A DNA stretch of 64,000 bases from Symbiodinium natans (GCA_905221605.1 CAJNDS010002591.1:61679-125678), one strand, 5' to 3'. Shown: positions 1 to 12,617, counted from the stretch's first letter. The notes: generated by a model from the sequence alone, not told the origin. Program-made: numbers and translations.

Positions 1-274
1 GTTCAGGATACTTATAACTCAATTATACGTGCCGTTACAACTCACGTGTAAGCCCCCTAAGCACCCTAATCAGGTTATAATTGGGTTATAAGTACAGATA
101 TTTTTGGGTTAAGAAGTACTATGAACCTCCAAGAAGACTGCACAACCCTAAACCCTAAACAAAAACCCTAAATCCTAAACCCTAAACCTAAGTCCTAGGC
201 CCTAAACCCTAAATCCTAAACCCTAAACCCTAAACCCTAAACCCTAAACCCTAAACCCTAAACCCTAAACCCTC

Positions 275-356
275 CCTGACTGGCCTTCTGGCTGGACTTC
301 TCTGCCGCCTTTCGCGCCCGATTGGCGCCCTCGATTCGCCTCCGCTTCTCTCCCTC
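275..356 (-). CDS. Candidate exon, basic helical segment
   Basis: Reads EGEKRRRIEGANRARKAAEK on the sense strand, with acceptor ATCCGCAG| at 357-359 and TTTAGGG (sense) starting right after the exon. Unknown family. Flanked CCCTAAA left and TTTAGGG right on the plus strand. Confidence 0.45.
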
Positions 357-1869
357 CTGCGGATGCTTTTGAGGCTTTCTTGGAGGTTCAGGGCACTTAT
401 AGGCTTTAGGGTTTAGGGTTTCGGGTTTGGGGTTTCGGGTTTCGGGTTTGGGGTTTGGGGTTTAGGGTTTAGGGTTTAGGGTTTAGGGTTTAGGGTTTAG
501 GGTTTAGGGTTTAGGGTTTAGGGTTTAGGGTTTAGGGTTATAACCCAATATTCAGTGTAGTTGTAACCCACTTTTCAAGCCCCTTAGGTACCCCAATAGG
601 GTTGCAATTGGGTTACAAGTACAGTTATAATTGGGTTACTATGTATCATGTTCCAGGGCGGGGCTTATCAAGGCACAGGGCGCACGGAGCTCCGTTTGCG
701 GGGGGGGGGGGTTAGGAGCTTCACGGATTCTGAGAGGACTTCCAGTCTTCTGCCACCTGAGAGAACGAGAGGCTGCTGCCAAGGCCTTGAGGATTCGAGC
801 TTCGACGAGGGGGGCCCAGGGTTCGGTGTTCATTCTGTGGGCTGGTTTAGGGTTTAGGGTTTAGGGTTTAGGGTTTAGGGTTTAGGGTTTAGGGTTTAGG
901 GTTTAGGGTTTAGGGTTTAGGGTTTAGGGTTTAGGGTTTAGGGTTTAGGGTTTAGGGTTTAGGGTTTAGGGTTTAGGGTTTAGGTGTTAGGGTTTAGGTT
1001 TTAGGGTTTAGGGTTTAGGGTTTAGGGTTTAGGGTTTAGGGTTTAGGGTTTAGGGTTTAGGGTTTAGGGTTTAGGGTTTAGGGTTTAGGGTGGGCTATGA
1101 AGCGAAGGACGTTGGATTCAGGGTTCCAGTGTTCCAGGCTCTACAAGGCCCGCTCGGAGCGCAAGAGCGGGGACGGTTGTTTTCCAAATTCAATATCCGT
1201 CAACCCCGCACCCCGAACTCTACACTCTGAAAAGGGCTCGGCAAAACCATAAGTTTAACCTGCACTTCGTCCAACACCTGCATCCACCCCCCAGAACCCT
1301 ACTGAATACTTCAGCCCCCCTGCACCCAAGAAGCAAGCTTGAAAGACTCGATTGCAGCCTAAACCCTGAACGCTAAATCCCTAATTTCTAAAACCCCCAT
1401 ATCCAGTCACAAACCTCCCGTCCTCGGTCATCCACTCAAACTGCCAGCCGTGCCGCGCGCAGAGGGCCCTGGAGCAACTTTCCCTAAACCCTGCACCCTA
1501 AACTCTAAACCCTAAACCTTCAACCCGCAACCGCTTACCTACAACGAACCACTGGGGGAGCGCGGAAACCTTAAACCTAAACCCTCAACCCTAAACCTGC
1601 TGGGCAGAGTCCAACCTTGAACCCTATACTAACCCTGAAGCACAAACCCACCATGCCATGAACCACAGACCAAGAAGCACAGGGGGGAGCAGTGGGGAAT
1701 CCTAAGCCCCAAGGCCACCGGAAGAGGGGGTGGGGGGAGGGGGTCCGTGAATGCTGGCGCATGTAGACCTGATCCCCTATGAACTATGGTCCCTATACAA
1801 TAATCCCTAAACCCTAAACCCTAAACCCTAAACCCTAAACCCTAAACCCTATTCGAATTCATAAGGCCC

Positions 1870-1975
1870 CTACGTTCGACCCCCGGATAATTTTGGGGGC
1901 CCTCAGATGCCTCAGCCGCGCTTCGTCCCAGTCTTCGGGCTCCACGGCAATCTTGCCCTGCACGGCTTCGAGGGG
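1870..1975 (-). CDS. Candidate exon
   Basis: Open frame including QGKIAVEPEDWDEARLRHLR. Possible acceptors GTGCAG or CCTCGAAG at the right edge. Lies between a CCCTAAA array (left) and a TTTAGGG array (right). No family recognised; the acidic/basic helical texture looks coding. Confidence 0.5.
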
Positions 1976-4597
1976 CGGAGGGAGGTTTAGGGTTTAGGGT
2001 TTAGGGTTTAGGGCTTAGGGCTTAGGGCTTAGGGCTTAGGGTTTAGGGTTTAGGGTTTAGGGTTTAGGGTTTAGGGTTTAGGGTTTAGGGTTTAGGGTTT
2101 AGGGTTTAGGGTTTAGGGTTTAGGGTTTAGGGTTTAGGGTTTAGGGTTTAGGGTCATCCGCTTCCCCCGATGCTCAGGGCGTTGCCGTCGCTACTACCCC
2201 CGCCTGTGCCCCGCGGGCACGCAACGTCTCCAGGTTCCTGTGAAGTGGAGCACGAATGTCTCTTTTGCCAAGATTTGCAGGCAGGGGATGGAGAGAGCCG
2301 TGAACCCACTTTGCAAGCAATCGGTTTAGGGTTTAGGGTTTCGGGTTTAGGGTTAAGGGTTAAGGGTGAAGGGTTAAGGGTTAAGGGTTAAGGGTTTAGG
2401 GTTTAGGGTTTAGGGTTTAGGGTTTAGGGTTTAGGGTTTAGGGTTTAGGGTTTAGGGTTTAGGGTTTAGGGTTTAGGGTTACTCAGCAGCACGGCCACTA
2501 ACACAAGCTGCCGGAACCAAGTGGCCAGGTCTCCGCCAGCTTGTTGCACACGGAACTGTCGGAAACCCTGCAGCAGTGGGAATGCCTAAACCCTAAACCC
2601 TAAACCCTAAACCCTAATTAAACCCCATAGTTAAGTCCCGCAAGCCACCGCCATAAATGCGAAGCCCTTGCCCCAAGAAAGCCTGCAACACTGGGAGGCC
2701 AAGGTCGGCGGGTGGAGTCTAGTCAGGGCCCATAATAAGGCTCTGCGGTTTGAAGGGTGATCCCGTTTACATCGAGATCCTGCCTGCCCTTGACCCAGAG
2801 CTTGTGTGTGTGGGGGGGGGCTACCCAAGCACCAAAGCATAGGACCTTAGGGCTGCGCCTAGGGTGGAGTTTGGGCTTTAGAGGCTTTGGGGGCTTCATC
2901 GCCCGAAGGCTTATAAGCCTACGCTGCTGTGCCGGCGGGGCGCGTTCCCTGAGGTGTGAAGAGCGCGAAGACGCCCCAGCGGGTCTCCTCCAATGACGGC
3001 GGCTCCGTACCCTAAACCCTAAGCCCTGAGCCGTTTTTGGGACCCGTAGCTGGGACTTTGCGCCTCAGCTTTAGGACCGGGATAGGGAGTGACTGCAAGC
3101 TGCAAGCCGTAAAAGAGATCCTGGCAAAAGTGGCCACGCATGAACATCTGCGCTTTCTTGCAGCACTCGGCAAACTTTGCATGTGGCAAAACAACTGATG
3201 ACCACCATCCAAAGTAGCAACGCGATCCTCAACAAAAAACTCTTGAACACCTTTCCGCAACCGGACTCACTCTGAAGCTCCGGAGCATACGAGCCATCGC
3301 CATCTGTCACCCACTTTACGTCCAGACCTGACGGGAGCCATTAGACCCTCTGGCTTTCTAAAGTTTGTGTGGGCGATCTCAGTTTCACTACGGGCTTTCA
3401 TGAGTCTGAAACCCTGAAGACACGAAACCCTTCATCACCCTGCAACCCTGGTGGATGTTTCAAGCCTAAACCCTAAACCCCAAACCCTAAACCCTAAACC
3501 GCAGCTCTTTGTCACCCCAAATTTGCAGAGAAAGCCGCTGGAGCTGGGGCAGACAGTCTGTTCGAAGCTCTGGCACTGCCCGCGGTAGTACTCGACGGCT
3601 CCCTGAGGGGGTGGCTGAGAATGATGAAGCTCCCTCATTCTGAACCCAAAATGCCAAAAGAGCATGGAATCTGAAAGCCCCTAAACCCGAAACCCTAAAC
3701 CCTCAACCCCCTAAACCACGTAAACCCTAAACCCTGTCCCTAAACTTACGGGACAAGAACCTGCAGAAATCCGAAGCCCCCCCCCCCCAAGAAAAGGGCT
3801 CAAAGCCAAAAGTCCAGGGCCCTCGGCCCTAGAGTTCCCAGATGCAACGTAGTTTTTAGGGTTTCGGGTTTTTAGGGTTCCAACGCCAACTAAGCACACA
3901 TAAGCCCTACGTTTGCATCCGAGCCCTCACAACCACCCTGAACCTAAACCCTAAACCCTAAACCCTGAACCCTAAACCCTAAACCCTAAACCCGTGTGAA
4001 CCCCCCGCTGGACTCAAGTTGGGGCTCCCGGCCGAGTCTCGGGCCTCCAACCTGGGCTTTGCTTTTGGGTGGGCTTAAGGTTAAGGGTTTCGGGCTTAGG
4101 GTTCAGGGTCTAGAGTTTTTGGGTTTAGGGTTTAGGGTTTAGGGTTTAGGGTTTAGGGTTTATGATTTTAGGGTTTAGATTTTAGGGTCTAGGGTTTAGG
4201 GCTTAGGGGGGTTTAGGGAAGCCCTCAACCCCAGAGGCTAAACCCTCTATGAATGGTGTCTGTGCTTCGCTCACCCACTCACCCACTGCAAATGCACTAC
4301 GCACAGACACTGCCACAGGTGGCCCAGTGAAAGATCAGACTCGGAGGCGGGGGACGAATAAACGAACAAGTGCCAGACTTTCCTATGCAATCTAAACCCT
4401 AAACCCTAAACCCTAAACCCTAGAATCTTTAGAACGGCCAACCCAAGAAGCCCAGGCCCGAAAGTACACCCTAAAGCCTGCGAATGCCAAAGAGCTCAGA
4501 GCTGAAACTAGGGTTCAGCCCATAGGGCCCCTATACCCTAAACCCTAAACCCTAAACCCTAAATCCTAAACCCCTACACACACACACACACAGCCGT

Positions 4598-4668
4598 GCG
4601 CTTCCAGGCCGAAGCGCATGAGGCGGACGCCGCTCAGCTCCAGGAGCTTTTCGGGCGCCTCCGCTGCG
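4598..4668. CDS. Candidate exon, strand ambiguous
   Basis: Plus, after a (CA)n tract ending CACAG|: AEAHEADAAQLQELFGRLRC. Minus: EAPEKLLELSGVRLMRFGLE. CCCTAAA/TTTAGGG island. Confidence 0.4.
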
Positions 4669-5958
4669 AGGGGGGTGTGTTTGGGAACTCTGCACGGGCT
4701 CGGCCCTGTGGGGGGCTTCCAGTGGTCCCTGAAGGGTTTCGGGTGTCGGGTTTAGGGTTTAGGGTTTAGGGTTTAGGGTTTAGGGTTTCAAGGGAGGTAG
4801 GTAGCCCAATTCTGGGGGCGAAGCCAAGAGTTCCTGGGCTTGGTGAGGTTCGAACTTGGGGGCATCAGGGTTAGAAGAACCCTTCATCTGCGACCTCAAA
4901 GGCCTTTCCACATAGGCTATGGGTTTAGGGTTCTGGGTTTAGGGTTTAGGGTTTAGGGTTTAGGGTTTAGGGTTTAGGGTTTAGGGTTTAGGGTTTAGGG
5001 CTTCGGGCTTCGGGTTTCGGGTTTATCCCGAACCCAAAAAAAGCACTTCAGGAGGCTTCGGCTCACTGACGAACCCCAGACCGCCTCGAGAACCTCCGCA
5101 CGGGTGAGCCTGCAGGGACAGCGCCGGAGGATCACGCAAGCAAGCAAACAAAAAACGTAAAAAAAAAAAAAAAAAAGTAAACAAAACAAACAACACAGCA
5201 CAACGCAACAAAAACACAAACCAAACAACAAAAATCAGAATAGAACGAAGCTTGGGATGAGGGTCAAGAAAGGGTCTAGGGCGTTCTACATTTGTGGCTG
5301 GATCTGACGCATTCCTCAAGCCACCCCGAACCAAGGCCCAGAATCCTTCGAGGCATTCCCGAAAACTAACGGAGGGACGCTTGTAAGATTTAGGGTTTAG
5401 GGTTTAGGGTTTAGGGTTTAGGGTTTAGGGTTTAGGGTTTAGGGTTTAGGGTTTAGGGGCTACTTGGGTTTTATAGGGACTATATAAGGCATATATAGGC
5501 GTTTTTATAGGGGAATTCCCTTCTAGGGGTCCCTCCGTTTACCTCTTAACAACACCACCCCTCGACGGCCGAAACTTCCCCAAACCGGAAATGGAACGAA
5601 CGACCCGGGCTGTCCGAGTGGCTCTCCAAGTCCTGCCTTGTTGCCTTTGGGCCATGGAATTGGAAACCCGGGTTTAGGGTTTAGGGCTTAGGGTTTAGGG
5701 TTTAGGGTTTAGGGTTTAGGGTTTAGGGTTTAGGGTTTAGGGTTTAGGGTTTCGGGTTTAGGGTTTAGGGTTTAGGGTTTAGGGTTTAGGGTTTAGGGTT
5801 TAGGGTTTAGGGTTTAGGTCTCTAGAGTTCAGGTTGCAGTTTGGGCTAAACCTATGCTGGGTTCACGTCTACTCGATTTCACGTAAGGCTTAAGGGGTTC
5901 AGGGTTGCGCCTCTAGAGCCGTGATGACGTGCTTCAGGCTTTGCTGGCTGGTGCTTCA

Positions 5959-6033
5959 TAGGGAATGAGGGAACTAAGACCCTACATCATCCCTCAAAGG
6001 GTACATATAAAGCCCTCATTCCCTCATTCCCTA
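5959..6033. mobile_element. MITE-like element, family 3, 75 bp
   Basis: Perfect 14-bp terminal inverted repeats TAGGGAATGAGGGA / TCCCTCATTCCCTA followed by CTAAGAACCAGGG. A relative at 61845-61985 ends in the same right end and encloses expanded TA repeats. Confidence 0.8.
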
Positions 6034-6152
6034 CTAAGAACCAGGGGGAGTACAGCCACGCCGAAAACCCTAAACCCTAAACCCTAAACCCTAAACCCTA
6101 AACCCTAAACCCTAGACAACCGTAAACAACCCAAAGCAACCCTAAGCCATGG

Positions 6153-6213
6153 TGCTGTCCATCTTGAAGGTCTCAACCAAGTTGACCTGCCATCCCTCCC
6201 GGGCGCCAGACCT
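6153..6213 (-). CDS. Candidate exon
   Basis: Reads SGAREGWQVNLVETFKMDST after acceptor CCCTGAG|. Both flanks carry the same variant, GCAACCCTAA on the left and its complement TTAGGGTTGC on the right, outside the canonical arrays. Confidence 0.45.
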
Positions 6214-6885
6214 CAGGGAGCCAAGGCCTTCGGGCTAGGAGTTGCTTAGGATTGCTTAGGGTTGCTTCGGGTTGCTTGGGGTTGCTTAGGGTTTAGGGTT
6301 TAGGGTTTAGGGTTTAGGGTTTAGGGTTTAGGGTTTAGGGTTTAGGGTTTAGGGTTTAAGTTTAGAATCCTGAGTCCATAGGGCCATAGGGTAGCTGCAG
6401 CGACTCTTCACGCCGGGGCCGTCAATTTAAAACGATACCCCTGCCACAGAATCTTGGACACCAAGCGCCCTGAAATGTAGGGTTTAGGGTTTAGGGTTTA
6501 GGGTTTAGGGTTTAGGGTTTAGGGTCTAGGGTCTAGGGTTTAGGGTTTAGGGTTCACCTATCGCCACTCAACCCCTTAAGCACATAAACCCGAAACTCCG
6601 AAACTAAAGATCTCATGCTCACAGCCTTGACATCCTAAACCCTCAACCTCCCCCCAGCCTACCCCAGTCCATCACATATATATATATATATGTACACATT
6701 CGTACATACAGATATGCATATTTATGTATTCATCTTTTCATAGTTACATGTATTTGTAGGGTTTTAGGGTTTAGGGTTTGGGGTTTGGGGTTTAGGGTTT
6801 AGGGTTTAGGGTTTAGGGTTTAGAGTTTAGGGTTTAGGGTTTAGGGCTTAGGGTTTAGGGTTTAGGGTTTAGGGTTTAGGGTTTC

Positions 6886-6941
6886 TGAGCCCGCCACTCC
6901 CATGCCGGCCCTTCCTCGGAGGCAAACTCGGAGATGGTCAC
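6886..6941 (-). CDS. Candidate exon
   Basis: Reads VVTISEFASEEGPAWEWRAQ after acceptor ATGGGCAG|. Unusual in having TTTAGGG arrays on both sides rather than the CCCTAAA/TTTAGGG pair. Confidence 0.45.
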
Positions 6942-7266
6942 CACCTGCCCATTGTAGGGGGCTTTAGGGCTTGGGCCTCGAAGGTTGAGGGTTTAGGGTT
7001 TAGGGTTTAAGGTTTAGGGTTTAGGGTTTAGGGTTTAGGGTTTAGGGTTTAGGGTTTAGGGTTTAGGGTTTAGGGTTTAGGGTTTAGGGTTTAGGGTTTA
7101 GGGCTTGGGCCCTATTCGCTCCACAGAAACCGATGTACACCCAACCACCGACTTGCCCTGCACCCCTACACCCTTAAAGCCCCTAAAGCCTCGAGGCCCT
7201 ACAGCCTCGAATGTCTTTGGAAGTACTTTCGCGCCTCGCCGTTAAAACCCTAAACCCTAAACTGTA

Positions 7267-7335
7267 GTCTTTGGAGATACTTTCGCGCCTCGCCGTCAGT
7301 CTCGAATGTGGAGATGTCGTCGCCCACGCGCCTCA
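7267..7335 (-). CDS. Candidate exon whose 3' end is duplicated beyond a telomeric insert
   Basis: Reads RVGDDISTFETDGEARKYLQ; acceptor TTTGCCTTTCTGAG| next to a G21 run (C21 on the sense strand). Its last ~30 bases recur at 7213-7242 with two mismatches, separated by a short CCCTAAA array. See findings. Confidence 0.5.
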
Positions 7336-9911
7336 GAAAGGCAAACGGCCGCGGGGGGGGGGGGGGGGGGGGGAGGGGGCCATGGCTCATAGTTTGGGGT
7401 TTGTCGGGTGAGGAGCGTGGGGCTTCGCACTTCGCAGCCCAAGGCGACTGGAAATTGAGCCATGTGAACGTTGAGAAACCCTAAACCCTAAACCCTAAAC
7501 CATAAACCCTAAACGCTGGTCCCTAAAGGAGGCGCTTTAAGAGCTTTGTTTGGCAAGCTTGGAGGGCAGCCTGGACGAGCGGAGCTTGGCGAAGAAGCCC
7601 TAAACCTTAGAGAAGGGCCTGCCATGGAGCATGCGCTTTTAGGGTTTAGGATTTAGGGTTTAGAGTTTAGGGTTTAGGGTTTAGGGTTCAGGGTTTAGGG
7701 TTTAGGGTTTAGGGTTTAGGGTTTAGGGTTTAGGGTTTAAGCACGCGCAGGACCAGAGGGCCGTGAGCAGAAATCTGAGGCGTACCATAGGGGTCGGGAT
7801 AAATCCTAATGGCATTCCCTTATGTTCCCTATAGAACTATACCGCAACATCTCTTCCAAAACCCTAATTCTTCTTATTAAGGCCCCTATAGTACCCGGCT
7901 TCAGCAACGCACGCGACGAAGGCGGAGCACGCTGTGGGTAGCCGTGGCATGCAGCGTCAATGTGCGGAAACCCAGTTTGCCACGGCCGACGATCAAAAGC
8001 GCGCATGGAGGCTCTGGGATTCAGGGTTTAGGGTTTAGGGTTTAGGGTTTAGGATTCTCAAGGAGCTGAGACAGAGGCCTGCTCCTGTCCTGGGGTAGTC
8101 CAGCGCGCGCCCTATAGAGTGAAAACAAAAGTCGCGGTCAAAGAAGATGCTGGCAAGAAACCGTAAACTTTAAATCCTAAACCCTAAACCCTAAACCCTA
8201 ACCCTAAACCCTGAACCCTAAACCCTAAACCCGTGTTGATGAACAGACAGCTGAGAGAAAAAAGAAAAAAACTACCTACCCGATAGGCCCAATGATGCAC
8301 TCCGAGGCACTAATCTCTGGACCCTTCATTCAAAAAAAGGGTCTAGGGTTTAGGGTTTTGGGTTTTGGGTTTAGGGTTTAGGGCCAGGGAGCCCAGTGTA
8401 GTTGATGACGACGCTCGGCAGCATGCTGAAATCCTCGCATGAAGGGCTTCGCAGGGGCCACAGACCCTCAACCCCTTAACCCCTACACCCCTACACCCCT
8501 AAACCCCTAAACCCCTAGACCCCCAAACCCCTAAACCCTAAACCCTCTGAAACCCCAAACCCGAAACCCTAACAAACCAAAGCCCTGCGAAGTCGTCTTA
8601 GGGCTTCGGCTTCGGGTCTGACCTCTGGGGCTCCGGTGCTTGAGAGCTCGGGGTTTTGGGCTTGGGGGGGGGGGGGGGGGGGGGGGGGCTGTTCAGGAAA
8701 TTAAGGGCTGGGTTGGTTTTGGGTCCACTTATGTGTATGTGGCGGTTGACGCTGAATGAACCACAGGTCTTAGACGGTTCCAACCCAACCCTGGCTCAGT
8801 CCAGGCCGTTGTGGAAAGTCAAGCAGACGTCGGTCGCCTGCAGAAGTCGGGGCCATTGGGCACCAAAAGAGAGCCTGATAAAGCAGTTACGAGTGGGAGC
8901 CTCAATCTTTGCGTCTTTTTCGGTGCAGGGTGTATAGGATGCGGGTACTCGTGGGAATCCAGCCGATTTAAGCTTGCCGGCTACCTATGGGCCACACCGA
9001 ACTATTGAGGTTCATTGCAAGTCCAGACGGCTTGGGTATTTTCTATTTCGGGGCAGCCTTACCCAAAACTCGGGTTTAGGGTTTAGGGTTTAGGGTTCAG
9101 GGTTCAGGGTTTAGGGTTTAGGGTTTAGGGTTTAGGGTTTAGGAACATCCGGTTCCCTCGACCCTCATGTTGGGTCTGCCCTCAAAAAAGTGTACATATG
9201 CGCTTCAGAGGTTGCACAGATGCCGTCCAGCCCCCACGCCATCCTCAACGACGAAGGCTTACCCTGCTGTGCACATTGCTGATATAGGGTACTGAAGAAT
9301 CAGGGTTTTTTGCTTTTTGTTATTTTTTGGGGGGGGGGTATTATAGTACATTGATAAAGGGGCCATAAGGGAACAGAATTAGTTTTTATTTCGACCCCCA
9401 TCGTGACCTTCGTTCCTGTGGTGGCACGCGGCTCGTCTGGAGAGCCTCTTACCACAAACTCCCCAGGCTTGAGGGCCGACCCGCAAAAGACTAGCATGGC
9501 TTGGGATGTTCCCCCCTTGTACGGACAGTTTTTAAACCATTATAATCCCGAATAAGGATGTTTCGAATAGGGATTCTCGTACCTCCTGTGATCATCCCCT
9601 ATAAAGGACTGTTGGTCAAGTCATGGTACTGACCTCCTCGTCCGGGATTCAGGAGTTGCGGCCGCCGCGGCTCCGGCAAGCTTTGGCACCCTAGCGACCC
9701 TAAACCCTAAACCCTAAACCCTAAACCCTAAACCCTGAAACCTAAAACCCTAAACCCTAAACCCTAAACCCTAAACCCTAAACCCTAAACCCTAAACCCT
9801 AAACCCTAACCCTAAATCCTGAACCTTATGCTTTCCCCCCCGAACCCTGAGGCAGAAGCCCAGCACACCTGCAACCCAGGACCCTGAACCTGTCTTCTTC
9901 ACCAAAAAAAG

Positions 9912-9974
9912 GGCAGGGGATGCCTCCATGAGAAGCTCTAACCTCTTCTGGAAGCCTGCCAAGTCCTTCAGGAG
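9912..9974 (-). CDS. Candidate exon, amphipathic helix
   Basis: Reads LLKDLAGFQKRLELLMEASP after acceptor ACCCGAAG|. CCCTAAA left, TTTAGGG right. No family recognised. Confidence 0.5.
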
Positions 9975-11789
9975 CTTCGGGTGTGCGGGAAGGGGGTTCG
10001 GGGACAGAGGGGGCTTCGGGTTTGGGGTTTAGGGTTTGGGGTTTAGGGTTTAGGGTTTAGGGTTTAGGTTCTTTCGTGGATTGGGACGTCGGATTCAGGT
10101 GCCAACAGCGGGAGAGTTCTTTCGATAAACTCAGCACTGCGGCCTCGCCCCATACCTGAAGACCTCTGCCGCCCTCAGCCCGCCCACAATCCACTCCAGC
10201 GAGGTAAGAAAGGGGCCTGAGTCATTAGAACATGGTCTTGGGCGGGGTCCTTATAGTATCATTACAAAGGGATAATGAGGGAATACTATTAGTAAGTACT
10301 CCGACCCCTCACTAGTGGGTGGAGCACCACTATCTGCTGGGCCGCGCGCGGCGTCTTTCGACAGCTGCGCCTCATCCCGGTTGCGCTTCCACTGCTTTGG
10401 TCTTCCGCCGTGCTGCGTCGGACCGACCACTTCAGTCTCTGTGATTGCTCGGCCGCAGCCCTTATCTGGGGGTTTACGAATCAGAAGGGACCTTAATAAA
10501 GGACTCCTAGTATGGATTTTCAGATAGTAGGATCCCCTTCTGATAAGGACCCCCATAAGGCACCCCGAATATCGTAAACCCCCCTCTACTGGGCTAGCAG
10601 ATCTGCCAAGGCCTAGGCGGCGTGGCCCTCCTTCGTCAACCAGTCCAGGGAGTCGATAGACGCCACCCATCCGCTGCGGATCTTCTGATGGTTTAGGGTT
10701 TAGGGTTTCGGGTTTAGGGTTTAGGGTTAGGGTTTAGGGTTTAGGGTTTAGGGTTTAGGGTTTAGGGTTTAGGGTTAAGGGTTAAGGGTTTAGGGCTTAG
10801 GCACCCACATCTTCGGTGAACCTGAGAAGTCATGGTCATCCTCATGTGGCTCACCGGTGCCGCCCTAGAGCTAAGCAGGAGGGAACGTTGGAAGCCCGAA
10901 GCCCTAAGCCCTAAACCCTAAACCCTAAACCCTAAACCCTAAACCCTAAACCCTAAACCCTAAACCTGACAGCTCACCTGGAGGCTTAAGCTTTGGGGTT
11001 TCAAGGGGTTGAGGGTTTCGGCTTAAAGGTCACAGCATGGAGAGTTGCGGTCTAGGGATTGAGGCTTTAGGGCTCGAGAGCTTCAAGGAATTGGGACAAC
11101 TTTCCAGGCTTTTCGCTTTAGGTTTGGGGTTTAAACGCTTCAGGGCATTAGGCCCCTGAGCTGTGTCCCTAAGCCCTAAACCCTAAACCCTAAACCCCAA
11201 ACTTCAGGTTGATTAGTTCGAGGGGTTTGGGGCTTCCATGTGCCGCATGGCTTTGGCTTTTTGTGGCCGAGGCGCGAGAGCCTGGGGTTTCGTGGGGCTA
11301 CGGTCGAGCGAATTCACTTCAGAGTGGGCTACGGTCGTAAACCCTAAACCCTGAACCCTAAACCCTAAACCCTGAACCCTAAACCTTAAACCCTAAACCC
11401 CTTCTGGAGTGGACTTGCAAGTCATGGAGGTGCGTTCAACTCTTTTAAGCCGTCAAGCCCTTAAGCTGCCCCGACTCCCAAACCCTGAAAGCCTGCCGAA
11501 GACCGAAGCACTTCAAAGCGTTGACATTGAGAAACCCTAAACCCTAAACCCTAAACCCTAAACCCTAAACCCTAAACCCTAAACCCTAAACAGCCTTGCT
11601 GCCCTGAAGTATGAGCCTGAGGGAGGCTTACAGAATCTGGCTTTTCGCACGAGCCCGGATACCGAACCAGCAGATTTGAACCTCTGCACCCCAACTGAGC
11701 CTTCTGAACCCTAAACCCTGAACCCTAAACCCTAAACCCTAAACCCTGAACCCTAAACCCTAAACCCTAAACCCTAAACCCTAAACCCT

Positions 11790-11896
11790 CCGCCCAGACC
11801 GCGCCTGCGTGGCCTCCTCCCAGGTCTGGGGAGGGTCGCCCAAACCTTCAGCCGTCAGCTCCTGGAACGCTTCCTGCGCGCTTTCATTCGGCAGGG
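11790..11896 (-). CDS. Candidate exon
   Basis: Reads SAQEAFQELTAEGLGDPPQT and continues TWEEATQARSG. Acceptor GAGCCTTAG|. The frame is open from acceptor to the array boundary. CCCTAAA left, TTTAGGG right. Confidence 0.55.
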
Positions 11897-12383
11897 CTAA
11901 GGCTCTGTTTAGGTGAGGGTTTAGGGTTTCGGGTTTAGGGTTTAGGGTTCAGGGTTTAGGGTTTAGGGTGTAGGGTGAAGTGTAGGGTTTAGGGTTTGGG
12001 GTTGAGGGTTCATGGCTTAAGGTTGCGGCTTCGGGGCTTGTAAAGGCTTGAGGACGGTGAGGCTCAGGGGGTTTTCGGGGAGTAAGCGCCTTCAGACCCT
12101 AAACCCTAAACCCTAAACCCTAAACCCTAAACCCTAAACCCTAAACCCTAAACCACAATACCTAGTCCTTAACCCTATGCGCCCCAAAAGCCCAGGAACT
12201 CTGAAGCTTCCAGTCCTAAACCAAACCTTTGAAAAAAGAAACACAGGCCTACAGTAGAACTTACGAGCCTAACGCCCCCCCCCCCTCCCCCAAGCCCTAA
12301 AACCCTTCGCCCTAAACCCTAAACCCTAAACCCTAAACCCTAAACCCTAAACCCTAAACCCTAAACCCCCCAAAAAAACTGAC

Positions 12384-12475
12384 CTTTCGGGCTTTAGCGG
12401 AAATCCACGGGCTGGGCCCAGCGCCTCTTCGATGAGCGCATCGACGTCCAGGTACCAACCGATCATGGCGCCCTC
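12384..12475 (-). CDS. Candidate exon with canonical GT-AG borders
   Basis: Reads GAMIGWYLDVDALIEEALGP. Acceptor TTTTGTTACAG| at 12476-12478, donor CGAAAG|GTCAGT at 12379-12383. One of the clearest exons; CCCTAAA left, TTTAGGG right. Confidence 0.65.
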
Positions 12476-12617
12476 CTGTAACAAAAGGGGTTTAGGGTTT
12501 AGGGTTTAGGGTTTAGGGTTTAGGGTGTGGGGTTTGGGGTTTAGGGTTTAGGAACCCCAAGCAGGGAACGCCAAACAGGGAACGCCAAGAAAGTAGTAGG
12601 AATATGAGGGACTTTAA

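Larger units (their letters stand above)
1..10070. repeat. Interspersed telomeric arrays, 0-10 kb
   Basis: CCCTAAA arrays at about 150-270, 1803-1850, 2585-2618, 3460-3500, 3945-3995, 4390-4425, 4535-4575, 6065-6112, 7477-7510, 8175-8232, 9697-9815. TTTAGGG arrays at about 405-538, 845-1090, 1986-2154, 2325-2480, 4125-4210, 4740-4790, 4920-5000, 5388-5455, 5670-5818, 6285-6358, 6477-6555, 6765-6885, 6990-7102, 7640-7740, 8024-8055, 9070-9143, 10020-10068. Gaps between them without a listed feature (540-845, 1090-1570, 2155-2325, 4215-4390, 5030-5388, 8450-9070) hold unique sequence in which I see nothing firm. Confidence 0.95.

Noticed and set aside
1-600. Chromosome end (true telomere) at the left edge
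   Set aside because: Arrays are short, occur in both orientations throughout 60 kb and are interrupted by exons and MITEs; nothing marks position 1 as a terminus.
2485-2580. Minus exon reading FPLLQGFRQFRVQQAGGDLA
   Set aside because: Protein-like, but in an island of intron polarity and without a clear donor; kept only as an exception to the orientation rule.
4840-4875. tRNA-like GGTTCGAA box
   Set aside because: GAGGTTCGAACTTGG lacks a matching A box and acceptor stem.
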